Source: Oscheius sp. JU75 (taxonomy: Eukaryota; Nematoda; Chromadorea; Rhabditida; Rhabditidae). From it: a stretch of DNA of 64,000 nt. The stretch lies in contig JASJZC010000005.1 in the NCBI GenBank assembly GCA_037178855.1, positions 10,850,001 through 10,914,000 on the forward strand, in the 5' to 3' direction. Numbering within the stretch: the first letter of the stretch is position 1; every line of letters starts with the position of its first letter. Below the pieces are notes generated by a model, which was given only the letters and a program-made list of their open reading frames with translations, was not told where the DNA came from and did not search any database. The translations under genes and the position numbers were made by a program. Positions 12,340 through 23,917 of this stretch are shown here, piece after piece.

Positions 12340-12590
12340 GACAAGAAGTGGGCCAGGTCCTTTTTTCATGCAAAAAAATGCAAAAGTATATAAGGGGTAT
12401 GATCGCGGGAGATGGTTCGGGGGGTCACAGAGTTCAGTACTGGAGCTGCTCTCCGGTGTTTCGAGGTCAAAAAATAGTTTTCTTGTGTAACGATGTTCTA
12501 CAAACTTGTAGATTTCGGTATGGACTACAACTTTGCTGTGCACCAAAATTTTTTAAACTAAGTTTTGGACCTGCAGAGTGATGTTTCCCA
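12340..12590. repeat. Dispersed stem-loop repeat, copy 1
   Basis: Contains GTTCTACAAACTTGTAGATT followed by TATGGACTACAACTTTGC. The same arrangement, preceded by a GGTATATA..GG.ATG box, recurs at 25345-25535, 48790-48965 and in part at 49065-49160. The two arms are imperfect reverse complements, so each copy can fold back. Confidence 0.6.
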
Positions 12591-13719
12591 TCATTTGTCA
12601 TCGCAATTCTGGTCAGAAGGTTTCATCCGGAATCCAATGAAATTGTAGGCCAGAACAGAGCTTACAAGCGGCTAGAAAATGACCTAAAGTTATAACAGCT
12701 TCCTGGAGAAGGAAGCTGCGAGAGGAGATTTTGGAGTGTACCCTCGACCCTTCCTCCCTAGCCGGTTTAGATCGTTTGCAGAAGAAGAATTGTAAATTTT
12801 CCTGGAACTTCCGGGTAAAAACTTCTCTGCCTCTGTCCTTGGAAAACGGAAATCTGGTATTTTGATCCCAATTTGCTCCATGGCACAGTTCACGCACAAA
12901 TGCTTCTGCTCTATGTCGGGCTATGATTTAGATCATGAAGCTAGCGGAATGACCCAGAAAAAAAAGAGGAAGATCTTCACGTGTTCTTCAGCACATTAGT
13001 GCACATATGCCCTTATAGCATTCCCCGGAATTTGCGTAATTCCCGAAGCTTTGGGAATCTATAGGGCACCAAAAAACTTAAGGACGCCAGGCTACAAACA
13101 GAAATATGAACGAAGAAGAGAAGAAGACTGAAGACCGTGAGCTCTTATTTGCTGGAGACACGCGGCTGCATTATTAACAGGATCGGAAGGTCGCTTTGAT
13201 GGCAATTTTGCACCTATTATTGGGACTTTGTCCCTTCTTAAAATAGCGTCTCGTCAGCTGTGAAACTTAATGAGCAGGAGGCGATCACGGAGCTCAGAAA
13301 TCCGGCTTGCTTTTTAATAACTCGCTCTCGAGCGGTTTCAGTTATCCAGGCCCGTCTTAATTACGGGTGTGCATAGCTAAAAAGAATGTGTCTAGACTGG
13401 AGGATGGGTGTTAGAGTGAAAAATGAGTACTTAGAATTGAACTTTGGGGCAGGAGTCAAATTGACAGATCGGAGATGAGTCAGACAGAAAGACAGAGAGA
13501 CAGCGAGACCGATCTAATTCTGGAGACTCTCACGTGGAGGAGGACCTAAAACATCTGCAAGGTGCAATCTGTCAACTTTCAGCTGCTGAGAAAATGGCAA
13601 CCCAGATCATATTTGCAGCTTCGAGCAAACTATTGTGAAAGCAGGTTTGTATCCCCTTATGACCGACTGTTTCCGATACTCTTGGCCACACACACACAGT
13701 CAGCGCAATCAGTTGCCAG
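12591..13719. other. Gene-poor stretch
   Basis: A minus-strand ORF at 12613-12897 is open but has no recognisable protein features and no flanking splice sites that make sense. Nothing else seen. Confidence 0.35.
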
Positions 13720-14510
13720 GAAATGAAGATACTAGCTAATACTTCCTTGTTTTCAGTCAGAGGATATTTGCGGAGTGACTACGACTTTGCACGTTAGAAA
13801 GAACGACTTTTGGACTCTGAGAGAAGCGAACTGTGACCGCCGATTCGATTTTTTTTTTAGAAGTGAGAACTTTTTTGACTGATGTTATACTGGAAAAAGT
13901 ACCCATACTTATCGGGTCTCTCTGAAATTAGTTCTTCGTCTGCAGACCAAATTTGTCAACAACGGTCTGCCCTTATCAGACCTACAGAGTAGAATGGGTC
14001 GAGAAGGAGAGGGGTAAAAGGAGACAAAGAGACAGACAAACTGACCTCAGATAGCTTTCATCTTGACTAGATACCATCTTCTAGTAGCAGCTACTTCTGA
14101 TTTCTCCAATCGTTTTCTATGCTTATTTTGTCCTACTGTTCTGTTCTTGCTTCCAGAAGTGTCTATCTAGAAAATGACAAAAAGAGAAAAGTATATACAT
14201 AAATTCTGCTTGGTTTTTGTAAGTTTTTGACCAAAAGGATCGATCCCTAAATTTGTTCAGAAACGACAAGAGTGTCTCTGCTCTGACAGCATCAAATGCC
14301 CACCAGTTCTTGGTTCCCAACCGCTGGACATCATACTAGACTTTATAAAAGTCTCTCCCACCACAGATGCTGCGAGGTGCGCCTGGCTTATTATCTCAGA
14401 CCAAAAGATTTCTTTTTCAGCTGACAGTTCCAGTACACACTATTGAACTCAACCCTGAAGGTTCAAGCTTGCTTGATGATACAGATGAAAATGACACAGA
14501 TGTTTTGAAA
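13720..14510 (+). pseudogene. Dead copy of the adjacent NPC2/ML-domain gene
   Basis: Segments match the intact gene at 14746-15602 in the same order: 13868-13890 (AACTTTTTTGACTGATG), 13945-13990 (CAAATTTGTCAACAACGGTC ... CTACAGAGTA), 14283-14345 (CATCAAATGCCCACCAGTTC region, then the TGGACATCATACTAGACTT block) and 14380-14500 (intron end plus the final exon, GATGATACAGATGAAAATGA). Frames are broken and the signal-peptide exon is not intact. This is a tandem duplicate that has decayed. Confidence 0.65.
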
Positions 14511-14710
14511 ACCCTTCATTGTACGGAATGTAGTGAAGATACGTGAATGTCCATTCAGTCAGTCGCTGGGAAGTGAGACTGAGAGTCCCAATTAATGGAT
14601 AGAACCTTTATATGGCTCCTGTAAACCCTACCTCTTATCAGCTTCTCTCTACTGTCTTCTAGTTTCTCTAGTGTTAGTGATTCTCTAGTGGCATGACGAG
14701 AAGGCTTGGT

Positions 14711-14720
14711 AGCTATAAAA
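14711..14720 (+). promoter_or_regulatory. TATA box of the NPC2-like gene
   Basis: GCTATAAAAGCGGG lies about 30 bases upstream of the start codon at 14746. Spacing implies a very short 5' leader. Confidence 0.45.
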
Positions 14721-14745
14721 GCGGGAGACTGTGATAAGCCAGAAA

Positions 14746-15602
14746 ATGCTCTTTGTGTTCCTAGCTCTTCTTCCATTAGCTTCCGGCTTTTGTTCGGACT
14801 CTTGGCCCAATGGTACCGCACATGCTGTAAACTTTTGGAACTGTCCCGGTGGTCTGATCAAGTTCGTTGATGTGGAAACTTTTTTGACTGATGGTAGGTG
14901 GACAACTTCAAAAAGCTATCTAAAGTTTAGGGCAAACCCACACTTACCCAGTATCTTTCCAATCTTCACTCCTTCTTAAGACCAAAATTGTCAACAACGG
15001 TCATGTCGTATTTAGCCTACAGAGTACAATGAGTATCTCGACTTTGGAAGGATCTGACGTGAATAGCTGTTATTGGAGCACGATTCCTACCTATGGATCA
15101 CTGTAAGTGGGAAAGACTCTCTGTCTCTCTGTTCCTTTGTTCTCTGTCTTTCTGGCTATGTATTACTCTTTCTCACTGTCTCTCTGTCTTTCGGTCTCTT
15201 AGTCTCTAGGTCTCCATATTTTTTTCTCTCTGTATCCAGTCTTCTTTCTCGTTAAGAAGCCACACCTTCCGCTATCTCCCTTATCTCACTTTGCGTGCCT
15301 CACCTGGCATTGTTGCCTCAGACTACATAACTTTTTGTCTAGGAATGACCGCAACTCCTGCTCCGATAGCGTCAAGTGCCCAGTAAATCCTGGTATCCAG
15401 GACCTGGACATCGTACTAGACTTCACAAAAACCTCTCCTGCCACACTGCAGATGCTGCCAGGTGTGCCTGGCTCATCAATTCTCAGACCAAAAAATCACT
15501 TTTTCAGCTGACAGCGACGTGCAGATCCAGTACACACTATTGGACTACTCAATGAATGTGCAAGCCTGCCTGATGATGCAGATGAGAATGACGCACAAGT
15601 GA
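14746..15602 (+). CDS. Secreted ML-domain (NPC2/MD-2-like) lipid-binding protein
   Basis: Start at 14746 gives a signal peptide (MLFVFLALLPLASG). Exon 1 ends at 14893. Exon 2 is about 14981-15112, exon 3 about 15343-15460, and the last exon 15509-15602. The protein shows the ML-family plan: an early Cys pair around residues 17-30, a short beta-rich domain, a CYW motif in exon 2, a Cys-x5-Cys pair in exon 3 (CSDSVKC), and a final LMMQMRM strand. ML proteins bind sterols, other lipids or lipid-linked microbial compounds outside the cell or in lysosomes. The phase at the first splice junction is not fully resolved by eye. A decayed tandem copy lies directly upstream. Family call is good; ligand unknown. 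Confidence 0.7.
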
Positions 15603-15655
15603 AAAATCTTTACATGGCAGTCAAAAAAAAAAAAACGAATATTTACACCAAAAAT

Positions 15656-15911
15656 TCAGTCAGTCTCGTCCATCTGCTGATTTTTCTCGTTCTGTTTCGA
15701 CTTCTCGGCCTTTTTCTTTCCGACGTCATCCATTTTCTTCTGAAGTTCGTTGAGTTTTTCGCCATTTTTCTGATCGGCAGCTGATAGTTTAATTGTGAGA
15801 ACTAGTCTCAAAGTTACCTTTCTTCTGTGCTCCAGGGACAAAGTTGCTACCAGTGGGAGTCTTTGTCAGGGTGTGGTTGAACTGTTGACCGTGTCCGGAA
15901 GGAGGACTCAT
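15656..15911 (-). CDS. Small Lys-rich protein, about 70 residues
   Basis: Two exons (15911-15818 and 15780-15656) separated by a 37-nt intron with GTAACT and ATCAG ends. The N-terminal half is Gly/Thr/Pro-rich (starting MSPPSGHGQQF) and the C-terminal half is a highly charged Lys/Glu/Gln helix. No signal peptide. The frame joins cleanly across the intron and ends in TGA. Unknown family; likely a small soluble or nucleic-acid-associated protein, but that is only a guess from charge. Confidence 0.5.
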
Positions 15912-16467
15912 GACTGAAAACTCTGGGTGTCTATCGAAAGTTTGGTACTGTTCGTACTGGAAACGCCTGTCTCTCTTGAAGAGTGGTATCCTCTGGAAGC
16001 CTAAATCATTTACCCCCTCACACTATGAAATAATTTTAAGTGATCAAACGAGCCTTGGCAAACTATCATTTCATCGAGCAGGTGAAAAAAAAATCCAAGC
16101 TTAGCAAAAGTCTCAGGACTGACTCTATCTGCAGCTCTATTTTCCTACTGTTTCGTGACCATCAGGAGGAGAAGTTATGCCCCACAAAACTGTTCGTGGA
16201 AACTACTCTGGGCTTTGCAGGATTCTGACCTCACTCTGGAAGGAACCACAGGCTCTCGTTCTCAAGATTTCCGTGAAGTTCACTTTCAGTAGTTACATTG
16301 TCCAGATTCCCCTAGGATTGACCAATAAGAATCTGAAAGACTCACAATCAACGAAGAACGAATATCTTCTAACAGCAAGTCTCAGCATCTTGTGTTATTT
16401 GGTAGGAAAGAGGTCGGAGGCCGCAAGTGAATCTGCAAAAATAAGTGTAAACATGTTTTCTGTTTGC

Positions 16468-16500
<33 letters not shown>

Positions 16501-16835
16501 GGAAAGGGTGAGGTTGAAGGAGTCGGGTGACCCAGTTTTTTCGTTTCTTGAGTAAATAAGCATGATCGTTGGTAAGTATGAAGCGAAGTTCAGTATTTTT
16601 GCTCAAAGGAGGACGTGGCGTAATAGACCGTCTGAAAGCTGGAAATATTTAATAATAAAAAAGGTTTGAAGCCGGGAATCGTGGGAGAGAGGTCTGAAAA
16701 AAAGAGAGGCAGTCTCTCTGTCTCTCTGTATCTTCGTCTCTCTATTTCTCTGTCTTAACATTTTACCAAAACATGTGACCTCTTTTTATTCAGTAGCACA
16801 AGTCTATGTACACGTTTTCAAGCTATACAAATAGT
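15912..16835. other. Gene-poor stretch with GT/GA microsatellite
   Basis: Holds a (GT)n then (GA)n microsatellite at about 16469-16501 and TCTCTG tracts at about 16711-16755. No convincing coding exon. Confidence 0.5.
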
Positions 16836-17244
16836 TTAGGACTCCCCATCTGGGAACATTTGGTTCTTGATCTTTTCGTCCCTCTTCCGAGGATTTTTCT
16901 CATGTTTGTTAGTGTTTTTCTTGGCTTCTTTTACACGCTGTCTGTCACGGGCCAAGTCTTCCATCAGCTCTTCGTCTTCATTTTGTTCTGCTTTGCCTGA
17001 ATCTGAGTTTTTTTTTTGGAGAGATGGGCAACATACTCTGCCCAAAACGACTCTCGTCAGCCTCCGAAGCGGTAGCTTTCTGCTTGTCCATGATAATCTT
17101 AATGCCTTGAAGCTGGCCCACTGGGGGCTTAGCATCTGAAAACTTAGCTTGAAGCTTCGGTCCAAAGGGTTTCCTCCAGCCTGAGATTCTCAAGGCTTGG
17201 CTATTCTCTGCTCTCTTTATCAGTGTGCTTTGCGCTCCCGCCAA
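16836..17244 (-). CDS. Small highly basic/acidic protein, unrecognised
   Basis: Two exons (17244-17037 and 17002-16836) joined by a 34-nt intron with GTATGT and CTCAG ends that contains a run of ten A on the sense strand. The product is about 124 residues: an N-terminal basic part with several prolines, then an acidic stretch (EQNEDEELMEDL) and a long Lys/Arg-rich helix (DRQRVKEAKKNTNKHEKN). No signal peptide. It resembles small nuclear or nucleolar basic proteins only in composition. I do not recognise the family. Confidence 0.55.
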
Positions 17245-18842
17245 GTTTCTGTCTTGAGTGGGGGCCGTCTCGTTCTTCTGTTGTGACTACACACACTCAA
17301 GGTGAGTTATCCCCTAACTAGAGTTGTTGTTCTGTTTTCCAAAGCTGTGCATACGAGATAATAGATCAGAAGTATAAGAGATTTCCATATTTGTCATTGT
17401 TATGCGACCAAGCAAATCATTCAGACTGACTTTCACAAACAGAATACGAATGAATGTCTGTCACTAACTTTAGCCAAAACAAAAACAATAAATGACTAGC
17501 TTCTGTCTAGACAATACGTGTGTTCGAAGCGTTCAAACCCTTATTAGATTGGCAAGTCTGTTGCTAGAAAATCGGACAGGCTGTTGCACCTTGCGATAAT
17601 TTATATGTGAGGGTATCATAAGGACAAAAGTATACTGGGACAAAGTTAGGTCAGGAAAATACATGTCAGTTCTATAGGAAAGTAGTGGAAAAGTTTGTCC
17701 TCCTAGAGTCTATCTCAAACATATTACCATAACCACTGTCTCGAAAAGTTTGGAAACTGTACAAGCAAGTGCTGGTCAAACAATTGAAAGATCTCTAATA
17801 AATCTCTAATATAATATTGTCTTAAGTGTACAATCAGAACACAATATGTACTAGAATACTTCAAAAAACTCACGATCTTTCCCGACGAGGGTAGAAAGTC
17901 GAACAACGGTCTGTCTCAGCATATTCGGTAAGCGGGTTAGTGAACACACTGGCTGGATAGAGGGAGGAGGGCCGGATAGGCCTTGAAAACATGTTGTTGT
18001 CTGGAAAGAGACTCACGAGGCCACGTGCCTATTTACCACTTCCCGCCACACGCTTTTTGTCTCTAATTTTGCTGCAAACCTGTCTATTTTTAGCCCAATT
18101 AACCCAGATTCCGAATGTATCTGTCTTTCTTTCAAAATGCTGGTATGTCTCGCATGTTTTCAGAACAGCTGATGGGGAGAAGGGAAGCGCAAGTGCTGGA
18201 ATCAAAAGATCGAGTGCACAACAACATGTTTACTTTTTAAGCTGTTTGGTTGCGGTGAGAGGGCATATTGAGTCTAGAAATCCTCGAAGATAGACTGAAA
18301 CCAACAGTTTTGAATGGATTTGACTGCTCTGCTTCCAGTAATCAGATAGGTTTTGTCGTTTTTCCAAAGGTCAAAGACCTTTTGTTCTGTTAAAACGATG
18401 TCAGCGACCAAACAGAAGAAAAATCCAAAAACGATAGATGGACAGAGAGAGAGAGAGAGGCAGAGATATAGCCAGAGAGATAGAGAGACAGGTAGACAGA
18501 TAGACACATCTAAATGCAGTAGTTTCCAGTATTCTAAGATATCAAAAATCAAAAGAAACGGTCTCGGGTTTGAGCCACTGGTGAGCTTTTTCCTATCTCC
18601 TTCATCACACATTTGTAGTCTCCAGTACCGTTTCATTTGTCGACACAATTTGTACTAATTGCTAGCAGACTCTGTCCTGTTACCAAAATTTTTTCCATCC
18701 CAGAAAGCGAAACCTAACTCCTTGAATCTTTTGTGAAGTTTTGAAGTCTTGACTCTCGACAACTAAGATCTTGTATGCTCTCTTTCACTTCTGTCTAACT
18801 ATTCAAGCTTCTGTCTCTCTCAATAGACGGCCTTTGCTCAAA
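17245..18842. other. Gene-poor stretch
   Basis: No coding exon could be supported. A purine-rich AGAGAGAC tract lies at about 18441-18510. Short ORFs on both strands here look random. Confidence 0.45.
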
Positions 18843-20273
18843 ATGTCGAGGTATCTTGACTCTTTTCGATTGTCTAAGCCTACTCTCTTTTCAGACAAGG
18901 TCTTCTACGATGCCGAACAGCTTTAGGCACTCTTCCAGTCGCTGCCATCACTCAAGCAATCCAGGCGCCGGATACTGTTGTCGAGAATCATGTCAGGTAA
19001 CTATTTCTCACTTTTTTCCAATTACCAGAAACTTTCAGTGAGGTGAAAAGATGGCTCATCGACGAAATTGTCCAAGGAATGAATGAGGAGCAGAGGACGG
19101 CCGTGGTTTACTGGCTTCTTGGCTGCTCGGCCAGTGTATTGGTTGCAGTGAATTTGCGTGGATTGACAAGGTGATTCGGTACTTTTCAGTTCAAATATAG
19201 GATTTAGGGCTGACAAGACAACTATCCAGATCACGGACAACTTTCCTCTTTGTTACATCCCGCCTTTTGGACACTGGGAGAAGGAATTTGAAAGGTTCAA
19301 GGAAACGTAAGTTGTCTAAACTGTGGAGAGAGACAGAGACAAAGACTGAGCTGACTATCTTTCTCTTAGTCTGCCTCTCGAAGCCCGCTCCGAAATCTCC
19401 CTCTCTACGTTCAAAGCTAAATGGTTGCTTGTCTACATTCACAGAATGAGCGACCATCTCCTGTTGCTGTCCTTCTTGGGACCTGGCGCGTACTTTTGGA
19501 GTCAGGGCTACTTTCCGCCTGGTCTGCAAAGACAAATGATGACTGCTGGTCTCCTGCTGGTTGCCGATATTCCACTGAATCGGGTCTCGAGATGGATGAT
19601 GTTCGCCGAAGATGGTCCTGCCACTCGCCTTCGCGTCGCCAGTCAGATGATGATCCCGATGGCTGTTTATGGAATCTTTCTGTATAATGGTCTCACCATG
19701 TTTCCGGAACCTGTGGATGTAAGTTCTATCTATCACTCTGCCTGTCTGTCACTTTATCTCGCTGGTTGTCTCTCTCAATCCTCTATATCAGACCTCTTAC
19801 CTCTCCGACGTCGGTGAACTGCGTCTTCTTGGCAAGACCCTCATCGGTCTCTTTTTGTCCGGCTCCTTCATCAGCAACTTTCTGACCGCCTTTGCTCCCG
19901 CCAAGCCCGAGAACGGCGAAAGAGCTCGCCGTGTCTACAAGTCTTTGGTAAGATACTGTTCCCTGACACTGAAAACTGCCAAATTTACAGGATTACCTCA
20001 CGTTCGCCGTCATCAACTTCACCTTCTTCATCAGAGGACGCTACAGTATCCACCACGAGGCTGCCAGGGCTCTGAACCGCGTCATGCTGGCAGGATACGC
20101 AAAGCTGGGTCTGGGAACTATCTCCTCGGTACTTTTGTACTCTTTCTTCATGTTTTTCCCCATTTCAGTACTTTAAAGACGCTCCTGTCGTCTCGTTTCT
20201 TCATCAAAACTGCTCAATGGCCCTGTACAGCTACATGATCTGGTTCCTTCACGAGCTCCGCCCGCTGCCATGA
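18843..20273 (+). CDS. Multi-pass membrane protein, possibly mitochondrial
   Basis: Eight exons: 18843-18850, 18895-18996, 19039-19170, 19208-19306, 19445-19718, 19792-19947, 19991-20128, 20169-20273. All joins keep frame. The first exon encodes only MSR plus part of a codon. The protein is about 335 residues with an Arg-containing amphipathic N-terminus that could be a mitochondrial targeting signal, then at least four hydrophobic segments (around residues 65-85, 120-145, 170-190 and 225-250). The intron before exon 5 is rich in AGAGAC/TCTC tracts. I do not recognise a named family. High quality of exon structure makes this a solid gene; its location is inferred from sequence character. Confidence 0.75.
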
Positions 20274-20336
20274 AATCACAATCTAATACCGGTTAATCAT
20301 ATTTATTTAATAAATCGTTAGAATATTTTGCATGCT

Positions 20337-20796
20337 TATACGCCGGGGGCGTCTACCTCGCCATGGGAGAGCTCGCCCTTCTTCTTTTTCTCCTTCAACT
20401 GTTTCTCGGCAATCTTCTTGTCGAAGAACTCGAGCTCATGGTCGTCGCGTTGGGAGGCCCGATCTAGAAGAGAACTTGATGGAAGCCAGAGAGACAGAGA
20501 GACAGAAAGCAAGTAGAAAGATACTTACGTTCTTCATATGAGTGTGGATCAGTCGAGCCAGGAACTTGAGTTGCGCATTGTGGCGGAGGAACCTGACCAG
20601 CTGGTGGCTTCATAACTGAACTTTTGTTGATTCTGATAGCTCTCTGTCTCCTTGTCCCCAGTAGTACGTAATGGCCCCAAATTGTCCCTTTCTCTCTCTG
20701 GCTCTCAATCTTTTCCAATGTAGATGTTGTTAGAAACTCACAATCTTTTCCAATGTAGATGTTGTTAGAAATTCGACGAATAGCCTGCCGCAACAT
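20337..20796 (-). CDS. Small protein with mitochondrial-type presequence
   Basis: Three exons: 20796-20742, 20615-20529, 20463-20337. The N-terminus (MLRQAIRRISNNIYIGK) is basic, lacks acidic residues and can form an amphipathic helix, typical of mitochondrial import. The middle is Pro-rich and the C-terminal part is charged (DDHELEFFDKKIAEKQ) and ends in a Lys run and a short acidic tail. About 90 residues in all. A 31-base duplication spans the first 5' splice site (see findings). Could be a small subunit or assembly factor of a respiratory complex, but I recognise no specific family. Confidence 0.6.
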
Positions 20797-21130
20797 TTTC
20801 GAAACGTGTGAACTGGAAGGGAAAGGATGAAAGGGGCGGGGAGGTCCTTCTATAACAAAACATGTTGACCACGCGCTTGGTTATTTACCCTCTTCTTTCC
20901 CTTGTGCCAAGATTATCTCGTTGACAAAATGTTATTTTCATTAGATAAAAAGGGGAAAGAGGAACTGGCTTGGAAAGAAAAATGACAAGGGAAAGTTTCC
21001 TTCACTTTCACTAACAAGTTCTGCCAATTGGTACCGTTTTTTCCACCTGAATTTCTTTCAAATTGAACCAAGATAGAACATGTCCTTTATTACAAGTGTC
21101 ATGGCATCAGCCAACTTATTACTTGGCTTC

Positions 21131-22326
21131 TTAGACCTTCTTTTCTTTGAGGTCATGAAAATGGGCTTGGTTCTCCTCAGCATCGCGGAGCATCATCTTG
21201 CCGAGAGCCTAAACTTATCAGTGAAAACGAATGAACAGACTCTTACATAGTTAACTGCCATCTTGGGCAACATTCCCTTGAGATCAGTGAGCATGACCAC
21301 ATCACAATGAGTGAAACCGGCCTTCTCTGGGTGGGGATGAAGCTTGGCGGCGGCCAAGTGGAGCTGGGCTCTAAAACTTTGAATTGGGAGAGACACAGTG
21401 AGACAGAGAGACATAGACACAAAGAGAAAGAGAGAGAGAGACATACAGAGAGACAGAGAGTGAAAAAGACGGAGAAACAGAAAGACAGACCTACCTTTCC
21501 ATCTTCTCTGGGGTTGGCTTCTCATCCAGTTCCACACTCCTCGAAGCCAAAATGTAACCGTCGTCTACTTTGCGGTAGATTCTGGCAGTCACATAGTCGC
21601 GTCCAGAAACAAGGATATTTCCGTCCTTTCCGTACTAAAATTCATTTCCCAAAGATATGAGGCTGTCTCACAGTAATGATGTCAAAATTCTCAGTAGGAC
21701 GAGCGACCAGCTTGGTATAGTCTACTTGTTCACTCCAGTTCGGCAGCCCCTCCACACGCTTCCAGATCTCCTTCATGACAAAGTCCGGATCTCCTTCGAG
21801 CTCGGTCTGAATGGTATAGTCGTACCGATCTCTCTTTCTCTTTTGCATGCTGTCAACAAGGGATTACGCTGCGAGCAACATACGTTTGAGAGAAATCTTG
21901 TGATCGTTTGGTCTCGTGTTTTGCATAAACCTGGGTTCGGATAAACAACCGTCATTATGCTATAGTTTCCCACTGTCAAAAATGAGAAACTCACAGAGAT
22001 AGTCACCATCTTCCCACGATCTGTCTGCTTGGCATAGACAGTCTCTCCCCAATCATTTGTGGCATCCTTCTTCCAACCCTCATGGTTATGGAAGCCGGGA
22101 TCGTTAAAAATGTTCTCGGCCTCCTTGAAGGCATCGGCAGCCTTGGCCAGGGCACCCTCATACTGGAAATACTGTAAATCTCGACGAGAAAACAAGAAAC
22201 CTTGGTATATTCTCCAGAGAGACTGTCTTTGACCCCGTGGAGGTCGAGAGTATGAGCACGGCGAGCCGCGAGAATAGTGCGGGTGGCGGGAATGACCCGA
22301 GAGAAAATGTACTTGGAAGGTTGCAT
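21131..22326 (-). CDS. StAR-type START domain lipid-transfer protein
   Basis: Minus-strand exons: 22326-22201, 22171-21996, about 21848-21697, 21634 region to about 21496, about 21372-21246, and about 21208-21131. The N-terminus is basic and could direct the protein to mitochondria. From about residue 60 onward it shows the START plan: a helix ending GWKKDATNDWGETVYAK, a beta sheet, the segment FVMKEIWKRVEGLPNWSEQV that matches the START 'P-x-W-N' region, RDYVTARIYRK, and a final amphipathic helix with KGMLPKMAVNYAL. START proteins carry sterols or phospholipids between membranes. The junction between exons 2 and 3 is not resolved to the base: phases at the obvious splice sites do not match. 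Family call is firm, ligand unknown. Confidence 0.7.
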
Positions 22327-22441
22327 TTTTTAAATGGGAGGAGACGTAAGTCATTCCGGAGAAATGGTATTTATAGGCTGGACAGAAAAGGGCAGGCAAC
22401 CAAACATGTTGTCAAAGAAAACAGAAAACAAAGGGGTGATC

Positions 22442-23220
22442 TCTAGATCTTACGAGGGGGGTTTTCGGGAAAACAAACGTCATGTTGGCCAGTGAAGAAA
22501 GAGAGGTACATTTTCTGTCTCTGTCTCTCTGTCTCTCTATTTCTCTGTTTCTCAGGCATTTTTGAATCGATTGTGGTACTGGTTGCTCTGACAGTGCCAT
22601 CGAGATTTGCAACACTTCTACCAAAACCACCTTCCTCTTCGCAGTTATCATAGTTTCCTTTGCCTCTTTGTACGAGATCCATCTTTCCACTGTCTTCAGC
22701 CCACCAAATCAGCTCCTTATCTTTCGAGTACTTCTTGTCATCGTATCGGCACTTGTTTGGCAGGTACATGAGATCGCTCAGTAGGTCTCCATTAAACAAA
22801 TCCGATGTAGCCCCTCTTCTGACCACTATCTGCTCACCTATCTCATAGCTGAAGCCGCTCCAAAAGTGTGTATGGTATTTCTCTTGAGCTTGTGTCTGCC
22901 ACTCATTCCTGCCGATCTTCTTCACTTCTATGTCTGACCATTTCTTGTCTGTCCAGGCTTTTCGACATTGTTATTCTGTATCCGGCGATGGTGTAGTTTT
23001 TTTTAGGGATAAACATCGTGGTACCATTTGTTCTTTTTAATTGTACAGTAGATAGTCTCCGCTTATCTTGTCTCGAACTTCTGGCATCATAATTACAGTT
23101 ATAACCAGTGCCAACAGAGCCTCAGCTTTATCGGGCTGCCTGTTGTACTCAGTTTCAAATACCTCGTCAAATCAGTCAAATGCTAAACCTCAGCGGCCAA
23201 TCCAGGAGAAGAGTGTATGA
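22442..23220 (-). CDS. Unrecognised protein, incomplete gene model
   Basis: Two coding-looking blocks on the minus strand. One at about 23180-23050 is a short helical exon (with DKAEALLALVITVIMMPEVR) that reaches a stop unless spliced. A longer one at about 22965-22560 is rich in Trp, Asp and Lys (begins WTDKKWSDIEVKK and ends near TTIDSKMP), followed by a hexamer-rich intron-like tract. The phase that would link the blocks is unclear. No family recognised. It lies between the START gene and the S1-like pair and may be live with unresolved splicing or partly decayed. Confidence 0.4.
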
Positions 23221-23408
23221 GATTTTTAAAAACTAGGAAGTTTAGAAAGGGGACGCAAGGCTAGTGCTTTAGAGGGCTGTATTTACCGATTTGGTAGGTT
23301 CGAGGTACCCTGAAACTATTGCTTTAAAAAGTTCAGAGACAGAGAGAGCGACAGGGAAACACGTAGACAGAGAGACAAAGATCCAGAGAGACAGATTTAT
23401 TACTTATT

Positions 23409-23917
23409 TCACCAGTCCTCCTTCTTCAAAAGCCCGTTTCCATTGACGTCTCCTTGATAGATTCCATCACCGCGAAGGAACCAGTCTTGAGAACGCTCCT
23501 TGCCCTTGTAGACGTCCCAGTGCTTCGTCTTACTGCAAATTGGCAAGTTTAGAGGCATGAAAAAAGAACCTACCCACTGGAAGTCTTGACCTCACACCAG
23601 AACAGTGTTCGTCCGAAAATGTGAGGACTGAACATCCAGGCAAAATCCTTTCCATCGGCCAGCTTCTGGGTCTTGATCGTATCGTCCCCAGAAGAACAGT
23701 CGGCTGTTACTTCCACATCAGGTCCCATCGTATTCACGATTCTTACGTAGCGCTTGGACTGCTGCTCTGAAAAGCCACTTTCAGTTTTGCAATACTTTTA
23801 CTTACCAGCCAGTGCAGCGATTTTGATACCGACATCTGCCAGCCCTTCGAGAGTACTTCCCTTGATTTGGACAGCGACGCAAAGAGTAGTGAGTGCGAGT
23901 AAAGTTAAACGGGTCAT
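23409..23917 (-). CDS. Secreted S1-like (plant self-incompatibility fold) protein A
   Basis: Three exons: 23917-23806, 23766-23574, 23532-23409, all in frame. A signal peptide (MTRLTLLALTTLCVAVQI) precedes a short helical spacer and a beta domain of about 100 residues. The domain follows the order seen in plant S1/SPH proteins: VRIVNTMG at strand 1, VTADCSSGDD with a Cys, a loop rich in Lys/Asp, FAWMFSPHIFGRTLFWCEV with the second Cys, then KHWDVYKG. In that family the pattern is V-x-(I/V)-x-N ... L-x-(V/L)-x-C-x-S-x-x-D ... F-(F/W)-x-T-x-(F/Y)-x-C. The two Cys are spaced to form the family's disulfide. It pairs head-to-head with a paralog at 24553. Function in an animal is unknown; a secreted ligand or defence protein is possible. 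The family assignment rests on pattern, not a search. Confidence 0.6.

Noticed and set aside
17003-17036. Apparent frameshift at a ten-base homopolymer (17008-17017) in the small basic gene
   Set aside because: A 34-nt intron with GTATGT and CTCAG ends covers the homopolymer and joins the two frames cleanly, so no indel is needed.
21849-21995. Possible extra exon in the START-domain gene
   Set aside because: Open frames exist here, but none joins the flanking START exons in phase, and the region lacks START-like sequence. Left as an unresolved intron.
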